Assembly (NCBI GenBank): GCA_963970005.1
Contig: CAXAMN010023684.1
Span: 612,509 to 676,508, forward strand
DNA from: Durusdinium trenchii
Taxonomy: Eukaryota; Sar; Dinophyceae; Suessiales; Symbiodiniaceae
Direction of reading: 5' to 3'
DNA: 64,000 nt
Shown here: positions 34,966 through 47,055 of the stretch, piece after piece
Position numbering within the stretch: the first letter of the stretch is position 1
How the letters are laid out: the number at the start of each line of letters is the position of its first letter
The notes under the pieces: model-generated
Databases searched by the model: none
What the model was told of the DNA's origin: nothing
What the model saw: only the letters and a program-made list of their open reading frames with translations
Made by a program: the position numbers and the translations under genes

Positions 34966-35155
34966 TGTGTGTTTATATTATATATATAACAATATAAACA
35001 TATAACATATAATATATAGTATATAATATATAATAGTGTGTGCTTATATATATTATATATATTATACTATATATAATATATATACAATATATGCATTATA
35101 TAATATAATATAGTATAGTATAATATATAATATATATATATATTATAATATATTT
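34966..35155. repeat. TA-rich microsatellite
   Basis: About 190 bases of almost uninterrupted A and T with TATATAATA periodicity, the longest AT tract in the window. Confidence 0.9.
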
Positions 35156-35184
35156 GTATGCTGTAGTTTACTTGGCATACACAC

Positions 35185-35440
35185 AGACATCCTTACTTGC
35201 TTGCCTACCTACCTACCTACCTACTTACTTACTTGTTTATTTAACTTCACTTTACTCTACTTACTTTAACTCCCTCGTTCCTTCCTTCCTTGCTTGCTTG
35301 CTTGCTTCCTTCCTTGCTTCCTTGCTGACTGACTGACTGACTTACTTACTGTCTTTACTTTACTTGCACAAATACTTACTTGCATACTTACTTACATACA
35401 CACTCACTTGCAGATTTGCATACATACTTACATTCCTGCG
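35185..35440. repeat. Degenerate (CTTA)n tetranucleotide array
   Basis: Runs of CTAC, CTTA, CTTG and TTCC steps, including CTACCTACCTACCTAC at the left and GACTGACTGACT in the middle, drifting gradually from one tetranucleotide to another. Confidence 0.85.
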
Positions 35441-35622
35441 TTTAATGAACTATGCTGTTGCCATGAGGAGAAGCCTTCTTCGAGCAGAGCCTGACAGCCG
35501 GCCACCTTGGGACGGCTTCCGTGCTTTGCGCACTGATACATGGCCAAACCACAGATTCATGATGGTATTCCTGTCAATGTATGCTTTTCCCTGAATCAAC
35601 TCAAAACTCGAGTGGATTGTAA

Positions 35623-36237
35623 ATGCGCTTGCAACCTGAGGCCGCATTCTTTGGAGCTCTTCCAAATCCTTTAAGCATTTTCAGCCCTGGTGGCTCTACC
35701 AAGATCCCGCCGGGCGAGACTTTGTGGTCTAGCAAGAACCCAAAGAGCTTGGTGTGGGGACCTTTGGACGATGTTGTCATGGGAGGTGCCTCTGAGTCTT
35801 TCCTGACTGGTACCAAGTGGAAGGGTACTATTGTGACCGAAGGGGGAGGATTTGCTGGAATTCGAACTCAGCCCATCAAACCCGCCTTTGATGTGGCCTC
35901 GTGTACAGGATTGAAGATCCGCGTGAAAGGCGGAAACGGGCAACGGTTTAAACTCATTATCCGAGATTCTTACGACTGGAATGGAATTGCGTGGAGCTAT
36001 GAATTTGATACTCAGAGCTTGGTTCCTTCACTTGATGGCCTGGTTGAAGCCTCTGCTCCGTTTACAGAGTTTGTGCCAACTCTATTTGCGCGACGTGTTC
36101 CGAATCAAGTGTTCAACAAAGAGCAGCTCACGGCAATTCAATTAACGCTCAGCAAATTTGGATACGATGGCGCTTTAAATCCCAATTTCAACGCGGGCAA
36201 CTTTGAGCTTGAGGTTGAATCAATCGAGACATACTGA
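35623..36237 (+). CDS. CIA30-like protein (NADH:ubiquinone oxidoreductase intermediate-associated protein 30 family)
   Basis: A 204-residue intronless frame. An in-frame TAA lies directly before the ATG at 35623, which supports the start unless an upstream exon is spliced in. Family features in order: VWGPLDDVVMGGASESFL (residues about 44-61), WKG and GGGFAGIRT, a D-V-A-S-C-TGLKIRVKGG segment, QRFKLIIRDS, a W-x-Y-E-F strand, FTEFVPTLFARR, AIQLTLSKFGYDG and a closing F-E-L-E-V-E-S-I strand ending in Tyr. This is the beta-sandwich fold of CIA30, an assembly factor for complex I in fungi and animals. Plastid or cyanobacterial relatives of unknown role are common in algae. No obvious targeting peptide precedes the domain. 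Location and partner are therefore open. Confidence 0.85.
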   Translation: MRLQPEAAFFGALPNPLSIFSPGGSTKIPPGETLWSSKNPKSLVWGPLDDVVMGGASESFLTGTKWKGTIVTEGGGFAGIRTQPIKPAFDVASCTGLKIRVKGGNGQRFKLIIRDSYDWNGIAWSYEFDTQSLVPSLDGLVEASAPFTEFVPTLFARRVPNQVFNKEQLTAIQLTLSKFGYDGALNPNFNAGNFELEVESIETY

Positions 36238-38428
36238 AGATCCTTGCAAGCGATAGTCAATCTCCTTGATCGGAGGCAAAGTACAAGCTGGGCAGGATGC
36301 AAAAGAGATACGCAGCTCCATCGAAGTGTGGTGTGGGTTTGGAGAAGCCACCTGGTAGCTCTCTCAGACACATCACACGACTGCCAAGGAGTCTGCTTCA
36401 CCGTGGCCACCTTAGGGGTGTGGTTTTGAGAGTTGTTTGAGGATGGTTTGTAGTTGCTTCTTGAATAGTTTGCAAAGGAGGGTGTGTGCCAGCCCTGCAA
36501 CATGCTTTGCGAGGAACTCTGAATTTTGGCTGGTAGATTCTACACTCACTTTCACAATTCAGCCTGAGGCCTGAGATTGTTGCCAAGGCACTTCTGGGTG
36601 TCCAGTGGGTTTGGATGGTGTTGAATGAGTTGACATTGTTCCAACACTGGCCGATTTGTCTAGAGAGCCTCTCTTCATTATTTATTCATGCACTCATATA
36701 GGGTTGATTGTGTTGGCTACCAGAAGGCTGGCTGACATTACATCAGACTTTGACGAAAAACCACTGCATTCCTGTCCAGGCCCCGCCTGGTTCACCACCG
36801 CGAGAGAAGCCGGAGGTAAAGAAGAGGAAGAAAGGCGTTGAAGGATTGGTCACTCGCCACAAATCAGTACGTTTCGCGGTTGCTTAGCGCTCGGCGCGGC
36901 TTGGTCTACTGTATTCAGAAAAGCCTTCAGGGCTGTTGACACTGACACTCACATGCAGTGCACCAAGACATGAGAGTGAGGGAGAGAGAAAGAAGTCTTT
37001 TTCCAGTCCACTCTCCATTTCCAAGGCTTCCAACAAGGCAATCAAGAACGGAGGGGCTGTGACAATCTATGCAGGCTGTCGATGTGCTTGTGGCTGATTG
37101 TCAGCTGACGTGTAGATCAGTTGCATGGTCTGATTCAATCCGTGACAAGGCTACGATGCGGTCACTGTGGCACCCAAGGCCCTGTGGTGATGCACAGATT
37201 TTGCATTTTACACTACTCGCCACAGGCTCCGGATGCTTCTGAAAAGCTGGTTCTCAGACTTTCTCAAACTTTCACACGTCCATTGGACGTTTTCGAGAAG
37301 GACATGGCAGACTGAGGCCTTCCCAACCAGCACAGATTACTGGTGGAGGCGTCACACAGGCTTGACAGGGCTGCTGCTATTTTTTCTTGCCTATTTTAAA
37401 ACGCGCCGCGAGACCATCCTAACTCCACACGACATGCGAAACTTGTTCAGTTCGTTAAGTTTCTCCCCCAAACTGGCAATGCGGCAGGGCTTACAAAGGC
37501 AACTGCCGCCTGGGTGGGAAATGCGCAAGTCACGACCACAGCCTTGGCCAATGTCAAGAAACATACATACAGAGTCGACGATCTATTTTGCAGTGGTTGT
37601 TGAGCATGCAAAGGTTTTTTGTTTTGCGGCCATTTGAGTTGAGATCGATCTTTGCATTATGTTGTAGTAAGTGTCGGTTTTGATTTGAAGGGTGTACCAT
37701 ATCTCGAATGAATGATGGAGGTTTTTCTTGACGGACATTCCGTACTAGTAGGTCAACCCATTTGCACATGTTGTGGTTTTCATCACTGTTTTCTATAACT
37801 TTCTAAGTTGGCAAGGAGCACAGGGAAGGTCTACTATGCCAGCCTCTCAGGATGTAAGCAGGGTAGCAAGCTAGCAAATGTGTGATTTGACTTGACATTG
37901 TTTGTGGCCGCTTATCGACAAAGTCTTTGTGCCATTTCGGTGCATGGTAAAGGTCCAAGTTCATGGCTCAGTTTGTCACAGGTGAATGAAAAACTTGGCA
38001 AATCGCAGTTTGACCCACCTGCTGGCTCGACCATTGACAAGCAGGTGCAAACGGAGTAACAACATGGCGCACCATGCCTCGGCATTTGGCAAAATAGTCA
38101 TATGATGTGAGGTCACATGGTTCCTTCTTGCCAGGCTGAGAAGAAGAAGAAGAAAGTTACAGCTCGCAGCAAGGCGAGAGGGTTCAGCAGCGAATCATTA
38201 TGGAGTCTTCGGAAGGTTGCGTGCCAGAGCACCCTTACCATCGATGGCCAATTTGCCGCAGTTTATCTCAAGTCATTCTCAATGGATCAAACACTAAACC
38301 AAACTCAAAAAGGGTGTAATCAAGCATAGAAATGCATAGAATAATCAATCAACCAATATCAACCCCTGATATCAACAGTGTTCGAAGTCTCAAGTTTCAG
38401 ACTCCTGCTACCTTCGACCTCGGATGAT
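36238..38428. other. Region without a recognised gene
   Basis: Nothing recognisable beyond short open frames. A possible splice acceptor (CAAGTTTCAG at 38391-38400) lies 28 bases before the ATG of the armadillo-repeat exon, so an upstream exon of that gene may be hidden here. Confidence 0.45.
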
Positions 38429-39152
38429 ATGGACGTCGTGAAGATTTTGGAGCCCTCCGTGAAGGACTTGAGCTCAAAGGATGTCACAAAGAGGGGTGAT
38501 GCGGTGGAGAGGCTGGCAGGTTTGATGGATGAGCACCACCTCTATCCGATCTCCTTGGCCAAAATGAATGGAATAAAGCCACTGATTCAATTGCTGGGCA
38601 ACAACACGGCCACCAGCGCGGAAAAGGCAAATGCATCTACGGCCTTAGGGCACATTGCCAAAGGCAACGCAAAGCTTCAAGAGATTGTTGGTGCTTCAGG
38701 CCTTCCAGCATTAGCAAAGTTGTTGAAAAGCAGCAAGGCGATCGAAAGAAATCAGGCAACCTTTGCCTTGGCGCACTTGGCCAATCGAAATCCGCGGCAC
38801 CAAGCAGCACTTCTGAAGCTCGGCACGCTACCTCACTTAGTGCAGCAGCTCAGTGGTTCGACTGACGGTGACTTTGGCTCTGCTGCCTATGCGTTGGCTA
38901 CGATTGCTGAAGGAATTGAGAAGCATCAAACAGCGATACGTTTAGAAGGAGCAATAGCTCCACTGGTACAGCATCTTGCTTCTGCCATCGAAGGGGATCG
39001 GATCGATGCAGCCTTTTGCTTAGCTCGCCTCGCAGAAGACCATGCAGAGAATCAGGAGGCCATTTTGGATGAGTTCGAGGAGCAAAATGCCGTCGAAACT
39101 TTGATGTTTCTCCTGAACTCAGGAACCTTGGCCGAGCGCATAAATGCCACTT
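38429..39152 (+). CDS. Armadillo-repeat protein, first recognised exon
   Basis: From the ATG at 38429 the frame encodes about 240 residues in five or six repeats of roughly 42 residues with the armadillo pattern: GIKPLIQLLGNN..A...A.TALGHIAKGN, GLPALAKLLKSS..NQATFALAHLANRN, TLPHLVQQLSGS..SAAYALATIAEGI, AIAPLVQHLAS..DAAFCLARLAEDH. Such superhelical repeats bind other proteins. The exon probably ends at the GT at 39153; the frame itself stays open to 39196 but the repeat pattern breaks after the A-E-R-I-N-A-T residues. An upstream acceptor at 38400 would extend it. The specific partner is unknown. Confidence 0.82.
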
Positions 39153-39339
39153 GTACCAGGAGAAATTCTGTACAAAGGTTTTGTATTCACTGCTAGTTTT
39201 GCTAGTTTGTAATGTTTGTCCTGGAATTCATGATCGGGACAGATCAGGACCGACTAAAATTTAAAGAGAGGATTTCTCTTGAGTGGAATGTAGGCAATGA
39301 TGACGATTTCTCGCGTCACGAACGACTACGAGCCAGCTC

Positions 39340-40185
39340 AGAGTGCATTTGCAGAGGCTGGAGCCATCCAAGCCTTGGTGGAGGCAAGCCTTCAAAAGCT
39401 TTCCCTGGACAGTTTGGAGTCGTAACGCTTTGTGAAAGCGATTTCATTGGTTGTATCCCCGACACCAACTTGGCATGGATTTGTCCATGCCCAGCTCAAT
39501 CTCTTCTTGTTCTTGTGACGCCTCCCTCCAAGGCGCTGCCATGTGATGCTGCCTTGCGTCGGCCAGCCATCATTGCCTTGGGGTCTTTGGCGAAGTTCAA
39601 TCTGGACAATCAGCAGGTGTGACGAGACCCTTTAATGCCAATCACGGGTATATAAGGGAAGGGTTCCTGCAAGGTTGTGCTTTGGTCTTCATTGAAGCAC
39701 TCCCAAGGCACATGTTCATACATGTTCGGTTCCTTGGTTGTTGTGATACGCTCCTGTTTTGGACAGGCAATTGTTGAAGCTGATGCAATGCAGCCCCTGG
39801 TGACGCAGCTTCGGACTGGCAGCTTGTATCCAAACCACAGCGGCGCTTTTTATAGTTGTGTTTAATTTGCAACATGTCATGTTGGCTTCTAGGAGATCAA
39901 GAGCCGAGCCATCAACAACCACTTCTTGTAACTGCATTGTCCCCCTGTTCTACCTTTGTATGTGTTTTGATATGTTGGCTGACTGTCTGCACAATCTCCT
40001 CAAGTTCCAAGTTGGAACAGCCCCGCTCGCACGCTCTTTGTATGTTCAAAAGCTCTTCTTAGGTTCATGTGTTGAAAGACGGGAAGCTGCACGAGCATTG
40101 CTTAATCTTGTTGAAGAAAATGAGGAGGACCTGTGCTTACACGTCAAATCTGGAAGTGCACCCAAAGTTGCAGCGATGCGCAGAT
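39340..40185 (+). CDS. Armadillo-repeat protein, downstream exons
   Basis: Four further exon-like stretches continue the repeats. About 39341-39418 gives AFAEAGAIQALVEASLQKL; about 39535-39616 gives RRPAIIALGSLAKFNLDNQQ; 39767 to about 39832 gives AIVEADAMQPLVTQLRTGSL; 40063 to about 40182 gives ERREAARALLNLVEENEEDL. The intron 39617-39766 has GT...AG ends and joins the second and third pieces in phase 0, producing a regular armadillo junction. The other borders are uncertain and one pair does not match in phase, so either a non-GT donor (known in dinoflagellates) or a mutation is involved. The gene may continue beyond 40185. Confidence 0.6.
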
Positions 40186-41374
40186 TCAATGCTTTCATCT
40201 TTCGTATGCTTGCCAGATTTTTAGTATATACACTAAATATGGAGTCGTACGTTTGGACTTGAAAGCCCAGATATGGATACGAGACACGCCTTTGCCACTG
40301 TATCATTGAATCATTGGGAGGCAGAACTGCTCCTGGACGAGCTGGGTGGGAGCATTCCTTTGCGAAGAGAGCTAACTTTGATGAAGTAATTTTTTCGTCA
40401 GTGCCAGTGGCAATGCCAATTGTGAGCACCCAGTTCTCCTTACAGACAGACAGATGGACTGATTGATTTATCACGGCACTCAATGAACTTCAAGAAACCG
40501 GAGGTCTCCAAGAGACCTGCCGAACACCACCAGTTTTTCTGTCAACGCGTTCTGTTTTTTGATCAGGTTGAAGATGTTAAATCAGATTGCGAATGGCTGC
40601 ATGATGCAGACTTTCTTTCCTCGCAGAGGGCTTGCTGCTCATGTACTGCAGAAGACGTGGTGAGAAATAGAGCTCAACACCTGTGATCAGTGGCCCATAT
40701 TTTGAGTCATAATGACATACCCACCCAACAAACGTTCTAGCTTGCCTGGAGGATTTGTTGATATTAGGCCTTCTCAAAGAACTTGCCACCCCCTGTCTGC
40801 GGCCAGGACATACCGGATGCACAGTTCACCGACAGGTGGGGGGATGGCCTTTCAATCCCCATAACTTATTCTTTTAGGTGCATTTGTGTGCAGGGGTGGC
40901 ATGCTTGGCCTGATGAGGGCCAATGAGCAAAAGAAAGGAAGGCAAGGCAGCCACGAAGAGATGGTCAAGTTTCCCAAGACTCCGAACCAAATCAATCATG
41001 CAAAGCGTGAGCTTTAGCACTACCTACTAGTGCTGTGATGCGTTAGCTGGTAGCCTTTATAGCCTACCTCTGAGATCCTCTTAGCGGCCCTCCTCTACCT
41101 GAAGCGTCTCCTGCCTGAAAACAGCTTCGACGCGTAATTTCTATGTCCAGGTGGGCCAAGTGGCAGAAATGCAACGAGATCCTCAATGAGTAGCCTGGTT
41201 GCAGTCCGACTGTGATCGTACAAACAGGCTCAATTGATGGAGTGACTTGGGGCGATTGATGCTCTTTTGTTGCTTTCATATCCACTCATGCTAGTGCCTC
41301 CGACCACGAATGGGACATGACAAACTGCATCGAAGCTGCAGATAGTCTCGCATCATGACTATTGTGAACCTGCA

Positions 41375-41471
41375 AATAGTAGTGTCCTTGCTCCTAGTAG
41401 TACGGCCAGGAGCCCCTAGTAGCGTCCTTGCTCCTAGCAGTGATGCCAGGAGCCCCTAGTAGCTTCTTGTT
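41375..41471. repeat. CCTAGTAGC tandem repeat, copy 2
   Basis: Four to five units matching the array at 29439-29579, including GCCAGGAGCCCCTAGTAGC twice. Both arrays end in TAGTAGCTTCTTG, so they share a boundary as well as the unit. Confidence 0.85.
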
Positions 41472-43860
41472 ACAAAGACTTGCTTTCAAGTCGAAACCAA
41501 GGCCAGACCCAGAAGAAGCCAATCTGCAGGAGCAATGCTATGTGTCGCCTAAAGTCGAACTTGGAAGCACGCCTCTTGAGCCTCTCATTTGATGGTTGGA
41601 ACAATTCCAAACTGTCCAATGCACATGCCATTAGAACAGCCTCCGGTTCTTTGCCAGGATGATGCCCCCAGATGGAAAGGCAAAGGAAAAGGGAAGGGAA
41701 AAAGGACCCATACTAAAATCCTTGCCTGTATGAATGATGCATATATACATTTTTTCTCCAGTAAATGTCCAGAAGTGTACAACATAGTACAGCCCCGAAG
41801 GCAGACAGTCTCCATTCCACTGCTCCAGGAGAGATGACGACGACGACTGACGCTGACAGACAGCTGCGACAAAACTTAAGACAGCTTGCTATCCTGCCTG
41901 CACGATGACTGCATAGGTCATAGGATTAAACGACATGGAACCTTCAAAATCAGCGGACTGCCAACGGGATGTCACCATCGCAGGTCTTTACTCTAGCTGA
42001 TCGCTTCCTCCTTCCACGGCTAGCTCGGCTTTGTGAGGTTCGCGCAATCCAAACGCCAAGTTCTCTAGATCAATCCAAATTCACGAGAAGAGAATCTGTA
42101 CAGAAAGAAAGATGAGAAAGCAACGATAGGGAAGGATCAAAGGAGAAGTGCAGATATATAGCTCAACTTTCCTCTCAGACTTGACTAGGTCTTTCTGTCT
42201 GAGTGTACCCTGAGAAGTGCCACTGTGATTCCGGTACTTGCCAGCGTTGGGGCCGCAAGTTCTTGCTGTTTTGCAAGGAAGGCTTTCTTGAAGCGAGTCG
42301 CACAAACCCAGAGAGGCTCTGAACAGGTTGAAACACAGGTAATTAATTGTTGACATTGTAATGTAGCATGATGTAATATGCCATCCTAGATCAAGAGCCC
42401 ACGGCGGCCGACCCTCTTCAACCTAGAGGCAAGATTTGCGGTGCCTTGCCAACTCAGCTCCCGAGTATCCCGAGTGGGACAATATGAATCACAAGATCAA
42501 ACAGAAGATGAAGATTATGATTTTTTGTGACGATTCAAAACGTGTGCTGACAGGCAGCCTGCTGGGATTTTCTGGAGGAGCACTGGAAAGAAGTTCTCCA
42601 ACATACAGCAAACTTGGAGGACTGCATCTTCATGACAGACAATACATTCATATGGAACACCTTCAGCAAGAGTCTAGCTGTGCAGAAAGGATCTGAGTCT
42701 TTCCACAGGAGATCATTGCAAACCAGCATCCACTGGTTCTCGAGCTTTTGAAGGTGCTAAGCCTTATTGGACTTGGCTCAAGAATTAGACTTCTCCAACT
42801 GCCTGTTTCAACAGCAACTGAACAGGCTTCTCGGGGAGTCAAGCGCACAGCTGGAAGCCCAGGCAGCTGTCAAGTGCCACAGAATTGTTCAAACCTGGAT
42901 AAGACTGTTCACTTCAACCTGGATCCCAAGTTAGCCACGACGTGAGGTGTTGAAGTCATACTGGGTTTTACAGCATATGGAATATGCTTGAAAGAGATCC
43001 ATAATGATGCACCTGTGCTTCTTTTCTATTGATGCAATTTGACCCTGCACGCGATGGTGTACTGACAGATGGTCACCCAAGATCAAGAACCAGTATGAAT
43101 AATATAACAAGAGATCAGGCATCTCAGATGCCTCCTACCATGTCAATCTTTGAGACTTTGGTCGTGGCTAGACTTGCAGAACTGCTGTGTCACTCTCATG
43201 CATGTATATCATGGTCTAAGCACTTGGTTGTAGTTATGGTGAATTCAAACGAGGTAGTCATCCTTTTAAAGACTTACAGACAACAGTGACTTTCCTACAC
43301 ACCATGTAATTAGAGCTGTTTGCCACGGTATGGCACTATCTTCTCTTTACCACTGGATCCACTGGTCTTTGATGTCAAATCAAACGACTGAGGCGCGCAA
43401 ACCAGATGATGAAACACCCGCAGCCTAATTACTCCCATGGCCAAAAACGAACACGCTCATGTGAACATGGCGATATCAAGCGAATCCTAAGAAAAGTATT
43501 CTTGCACCTGTTCTACATCAGTGGTTTCTGTTCAGTGGTTTCTAAATAGACAAATCACCACTCTTGCACATTGCCGTGTCGCATGCGTTGGGCCAATTGT
43601 TTCACCCCCTGTGCGGGACAGAGAAGTCTTTATGCAGAGCACAATAAAGCAGAACTTATTTTCCAACAAACTTGGAGGACGTGTTCAACCCCTGAAGCTG
43701 GCCCCATCAGCTCTGGCAAGTCTCAGATTTGCGTCAACATGTATTGTTGCTAGTCTCTGATCGATTGGCTTGGCCCTGACTAAGCCAAGCCTCGCAAACT
43801 TTGACTCGCCTAATCGCACGGACCAAAATAGTTTTGTTGCATCATGCAACCTATTGCAAC

Positions 43861-43940
43861 CTCTAGAGTCTAGTGAGTCTAATGAGTCTAATGTCTAGAA
43901 ATTTGTACCTAGTGTCTAGTAGTGTCTAGTCTAGTGGGTC
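43861..43940. repeat. TCTAG/GAGTCTA short tandem repeat
   Basis: A compact patch of GAGTCTAATGAGTCTAATGT and TCTAGTAGTGTCTAGTCTAG, an irregular array of five- to nine-base steps. Confidence 0.75.
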
Positions 43941-44619
43941 TTTTCGTCATACTTGTCGGAGCTTTCTTTGAAGGCCCCAGAGTTAAATGCAAGCAGAGCC
44001 TTCATGTGATGATTGGTGTTTAAATATGTACCACACCGCCAGAATGTCTATGCATGGCATGCAACAACACCGTACCTGAAATACTGACAGATGACAGCAA
44101 TAGGAGACCCTGGCAATTTTACCGCAGCAAGTAAGAGCCATGGCGGCTCAGACCATTGGTGTAAAGGATGTTCGATGCTTTGTTGTAGATTGACTTCGTG
44201 TGTTTGGTTTCAGTACGCAAGCTTTTGCGAAGCTGTTTGAGGCCTCCACCAAGGTCACAGCCACTGTCACTAAAGGTCAGGAACCCACTCTGGGCAGTCA
44301 GACTGACCAGCACCTGTCGCTTTTGCTACCTGCAACTAGGTATCGGAATATTCGGAATGAGATTCAGTCGTTTCCGTTAGCTGCATATACCTGCATGGAA
44401 GGTGCACGGACCCGGATTCCTTGCATGCTGTGCAGGAGGCTGGCATGTGCAAATCTTCGTCAGTTTGAGAGCTTGATCGATGCACTGTCTTGCTGACTTA
44501 GCCCGTTCTGCCAAATTGAGTGTGACAGTGTGAGAATGTCTAGCAAAGGTGGTTTCCCAGCGCTGCTCACCTCAAGCGTTGGGTTCCCCAGAGACTTCCA
44601 TGGGATCAAGGTGCCTTAC

Positions 44620-45619
44620 AAATCCGCCCGCACCGAAGGTGCACAGGTGTAATCACTTCGTGTTGTTAGTGCTGGCCTAATAGCATGTGATGTAGTGCTC
44701 AGTTAGAGCTCCCGGCCCCAAAAAAGTGGAAAGCCACTGGTAAAATCGGCTGTGTTGGACGTTTCGGGGCAACATCTTTCGAACATGGGCTCCTCTTGGG
44801 GTCACTTGGCCCTCTGATGGCCCCAACCTGACCCCAAGACCTGGAGATGAGCCCATCCTCCTTTCTGCGGGAACAACCGCCCACAACAGAATCGTGAAGC
44901 GGCGGGTTCATAGAAATGCAGCGAAGCAGTCCAAAATCCAAAACCTCCAAAATATCCGCTTTGGTGCACTTGTCCTCGGCGTTTGTTAGCATCAATTTGT
45001 GCCCAAGTTGATCCAGACTGACCCAGGTTGCATCATCGAATTGTATTTTTTTTCTCCCTATGGGCCTATGGGCTTATAATACTTTTCTTGGGCCCCTTGG
45101 CCACGTTGGGCCCAACATGATGCGCCTTGGGTCTGTTTGGGTCCACCTTGGGCTCAAGTTGATGCTAATATGGACTCAGCACGGGGAACATGGCCCGAAA
45201 AAGTGTTGCACCGATGCCAAGGTGGCAGTATGTTGGGTTCAATCGGGGCCCAAGCAGCAAACGTCAAAAAACACCTGGCCGTATATAGTTGGCGCCAATG
45301 TGGCTTGAAGTTGAGCCGAGGTTGGGGTTGAACTCTGGGGCTGAGTTCTGCCAAGCTGAAGCCAACTTGGGGTCAAATTGGAAGTTGGGGCCAGTTTGGA
45401 CCAAGTTTACCCACAAGATGGGGCGGCAAGATGGGGCCATGTCCGAAGATATTGCCCTGAATCGCCCAGCGCACGGCCACCTTTGTGCACTTGTACAAAA
45501 CGTCAAAAGCTGAGGGTTTTCCTCTGTTTTGGGGCCGGGAGCTCTAACTGATGTGCACTATTGGGCCGATACTAACAAACACAAAATTACGCCTGAGCAC
45601 CTTCGGTGCGAGCGGATTT
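44620..45619. mobile_element. 1-kb element with about 95-bp terminal inverted repeats
   Basis: The left arm (44620-44720) and right arm (45530-45619) are inverted copies over about 90-100 bases with scattered mismatches and small gaps. Shared blocks include AAATCCGC, GCACCGAAGGTGC, TGTTAGT and AGTTAGAGCTCCCGGCCCC. The interior has no convincing frame but is full of TTGGG/CCCAA-type words (TTGGGCCC, CAACTTGGGGTCA). It is a non-autonomous DNA transposon or foldback element by appearance. No matching target duplication was found at the ends I chose. Confidence 0.8.
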
Positions 45620-46365
45620 TTTTGCATTTGTGAACATGCTGGAAGCTACACTTTTCCAGGCCGTGTATTAAAACTTTTCGGTCCTTTGCTACCCGCACTA
45701 CTGGTGGCTACATCATACTACTACTTGCAAATAGGCATTCCGCTCAGTATTGTCTTGGTGAGGCCATGAAAAGCATTCGGACCTCCATCGATCCAATATG
45801 GAGAAGCAGGTTCATTGGCGATGCGAACACCAAGAACGATTGAGTTGGCCAGGGTTGGCTTCGCACAGAGACAACATGCAACACCTTTTTTTGTCCTTTG
45901 AATTGAAGAGAGAACTGAAGCATATCCCGTATCCTTTTGTATATCGTATACCATGCTGAAGTACAGCCAGACGGACTCAGAAATCAGCAGCATGGAACCA
46001 GCAACATCACACCATTCCTTTGTGATGTACATTTTGTTGGTCCAATTAATTACAATTCCATACAATTCCAATTATATTCTTATTGTTACTAGTAGTAAGG
46101 CACTTGTTTCTAATAGCTTCTTTGTTACTACTAGTAAGGCACCTGTTACTACTAGCGTGGCACTTGTTCCTAGTAGCAATCCATGCATGGTTTACATGTT
46201 CACAGGTCACATCAAATGGTGAGGATGCAAAAATTGTGTATGCAAAAATGGTGAGGATGAGGTGACCTACCAGCGGAAAGCTGAGCTAAAGTTGGCTGTC
46301 CATTGCCTGAGGCACGGTTGGCCATGCAGTGGTTGTTCAAGCAGCGAAAATTGCAGACATATACA
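45620..46365. other. Region without a recognised gene, with a third CTAGTAG array
   Basis: Nothing coding is recognised. At 46084-46177 diverged units of ACTAGTAGTAAGGCACTTGT repeat about four times and end with CCTAGTAGC, related to the arrays at 29439 and 41375. Confidence 0.6.
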
Positions 46366-46427
46366 GTATGTATGTATGTATGTATGTATGTATGTATGTT
46401 TGTTTGTTTGTTTGTTTGTTTGTTTTT
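46366..46427. repeat. (GTAT)n/(GTTT)n microsatellite at the 3' end of the second LINE
   Basis: About eight GTAT units followed by six to seven GTTT units. On the minus strand this is a (CAAA)n then (CATA)n tail directly after the LINE coding region. Confidence 0.95.
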
Positions 46428-46482
46428 CTTCTGAAGTGTTTGCTTCGTGGGCCCTGGTGGCCAGTTGGCTAGGTCAGGTGCC

Positions 46483-47055
46483 TCAGTTCTGGCTGCCCGC
46501 TCGGAAGTATTCGACAGTGAAGGAGTGAGCTTCAGGTTCACTGTCTTGACTGGTCTGGCTGGCAGTCTCCTCGACTGTGGCTTGTGCTCGATGTGGTGTG
46601 TCAGTGGCCCTGTTTGAGCTACTGTTTGGCGCCGGTGCTGCCTCATGGCTGGGGTTCATGGCCAATGCAGCTGTGGCGTGCTTGGAGCCCTGTTCCTGTA
46701 GGTCCAGGTCCGTTGGGAAGTGCAGTCTTCGTGGTGTAGGCCTTGGGTGCTCTTCTGTGCTGGACGGAGGTGTCCACCGGTGGTCAAGTCTTGGTTTCTT
46801 GACCTGTGCTTGCAAGACCTGAGACTCCTGTGGTGCCTGCTGGCTGGTGTCTTCTGAGGAGTCCTGTGAGCCATGCTGTGATGCTTGCTCAAGCTGTTTC
46901 CGAAAGATTTCCGTCAACGGTGTGGAGCTGTGGCTGCCTGAGCCTTTGCAGGGCTTTTTGACTTGACAGCTGCTGTGAGGATGAGCCTGTGCTGACCATC
47001 TAGGTGCAGGGTGATGCCACACTGTGTACATGTGACTTTGGTGCCCTTTTGCCAC
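46483..47055 (-). pseudogene. Ser/Gln/Ala-rich tail of the second LINE
   Basis: A 190-codon frame overlapping the previous one by about 140 bases, rich in Ser, Gln, Ala, Thr and Pro (SSEDTSQQAPQESQVLQAQV), with no domain. It probably continues the polyprotein after a frame change near 46960 and looks intrinsically disordered. Confidence 0.45.

Larger units (their letters stand above)
30891..35622. other. Region without a recognised gene, with AT and CTTA tracts
   Basis: No protein family is seen. A GAGGAGA run lies at 30943-30967, a pyrimidine-rich stretch at about 33130-33560, an almost pure TA/TATAATA tract at 34966-35155, and a degenerate (CTTA)n/(CTTG)n array at 35185-35440 that ends less than 200 bases before the CIA30-like gene. 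Confidence 0.55.
40186..44619. other. Region with repeats but no recognised gene
   Basis: Short open frames lack domains. Possible remaining armadillo-gene exons near 40560-40670 are not convincing. The section contains the second CCTAGTAGC array and a TCTAG-rich stretch, listed separately. Confidence 0.5.

Noticed and set aside
35154..35594. Leu/Tyr/Thr-rich frames upstream of the CIA30-like gene
   Set aside because: They translate the CTTA tetranucleotide array.
42772..42785. Possible relic of the dinoflagellate spliced leader (TTGGCTCAAG)
   Set aside because: Only the last ten bases match and the preceding bases do not. A ten-base match is expected by chance in this much sequence, and no retrocopied gene follows.
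44216..44275. Exon-like stretch between TTTGGTTTCAG and GTCAGG
   Set aside because: The splice-like borders are suggestive, but the 60-base peptide matches nothing and no partner exon is visible.
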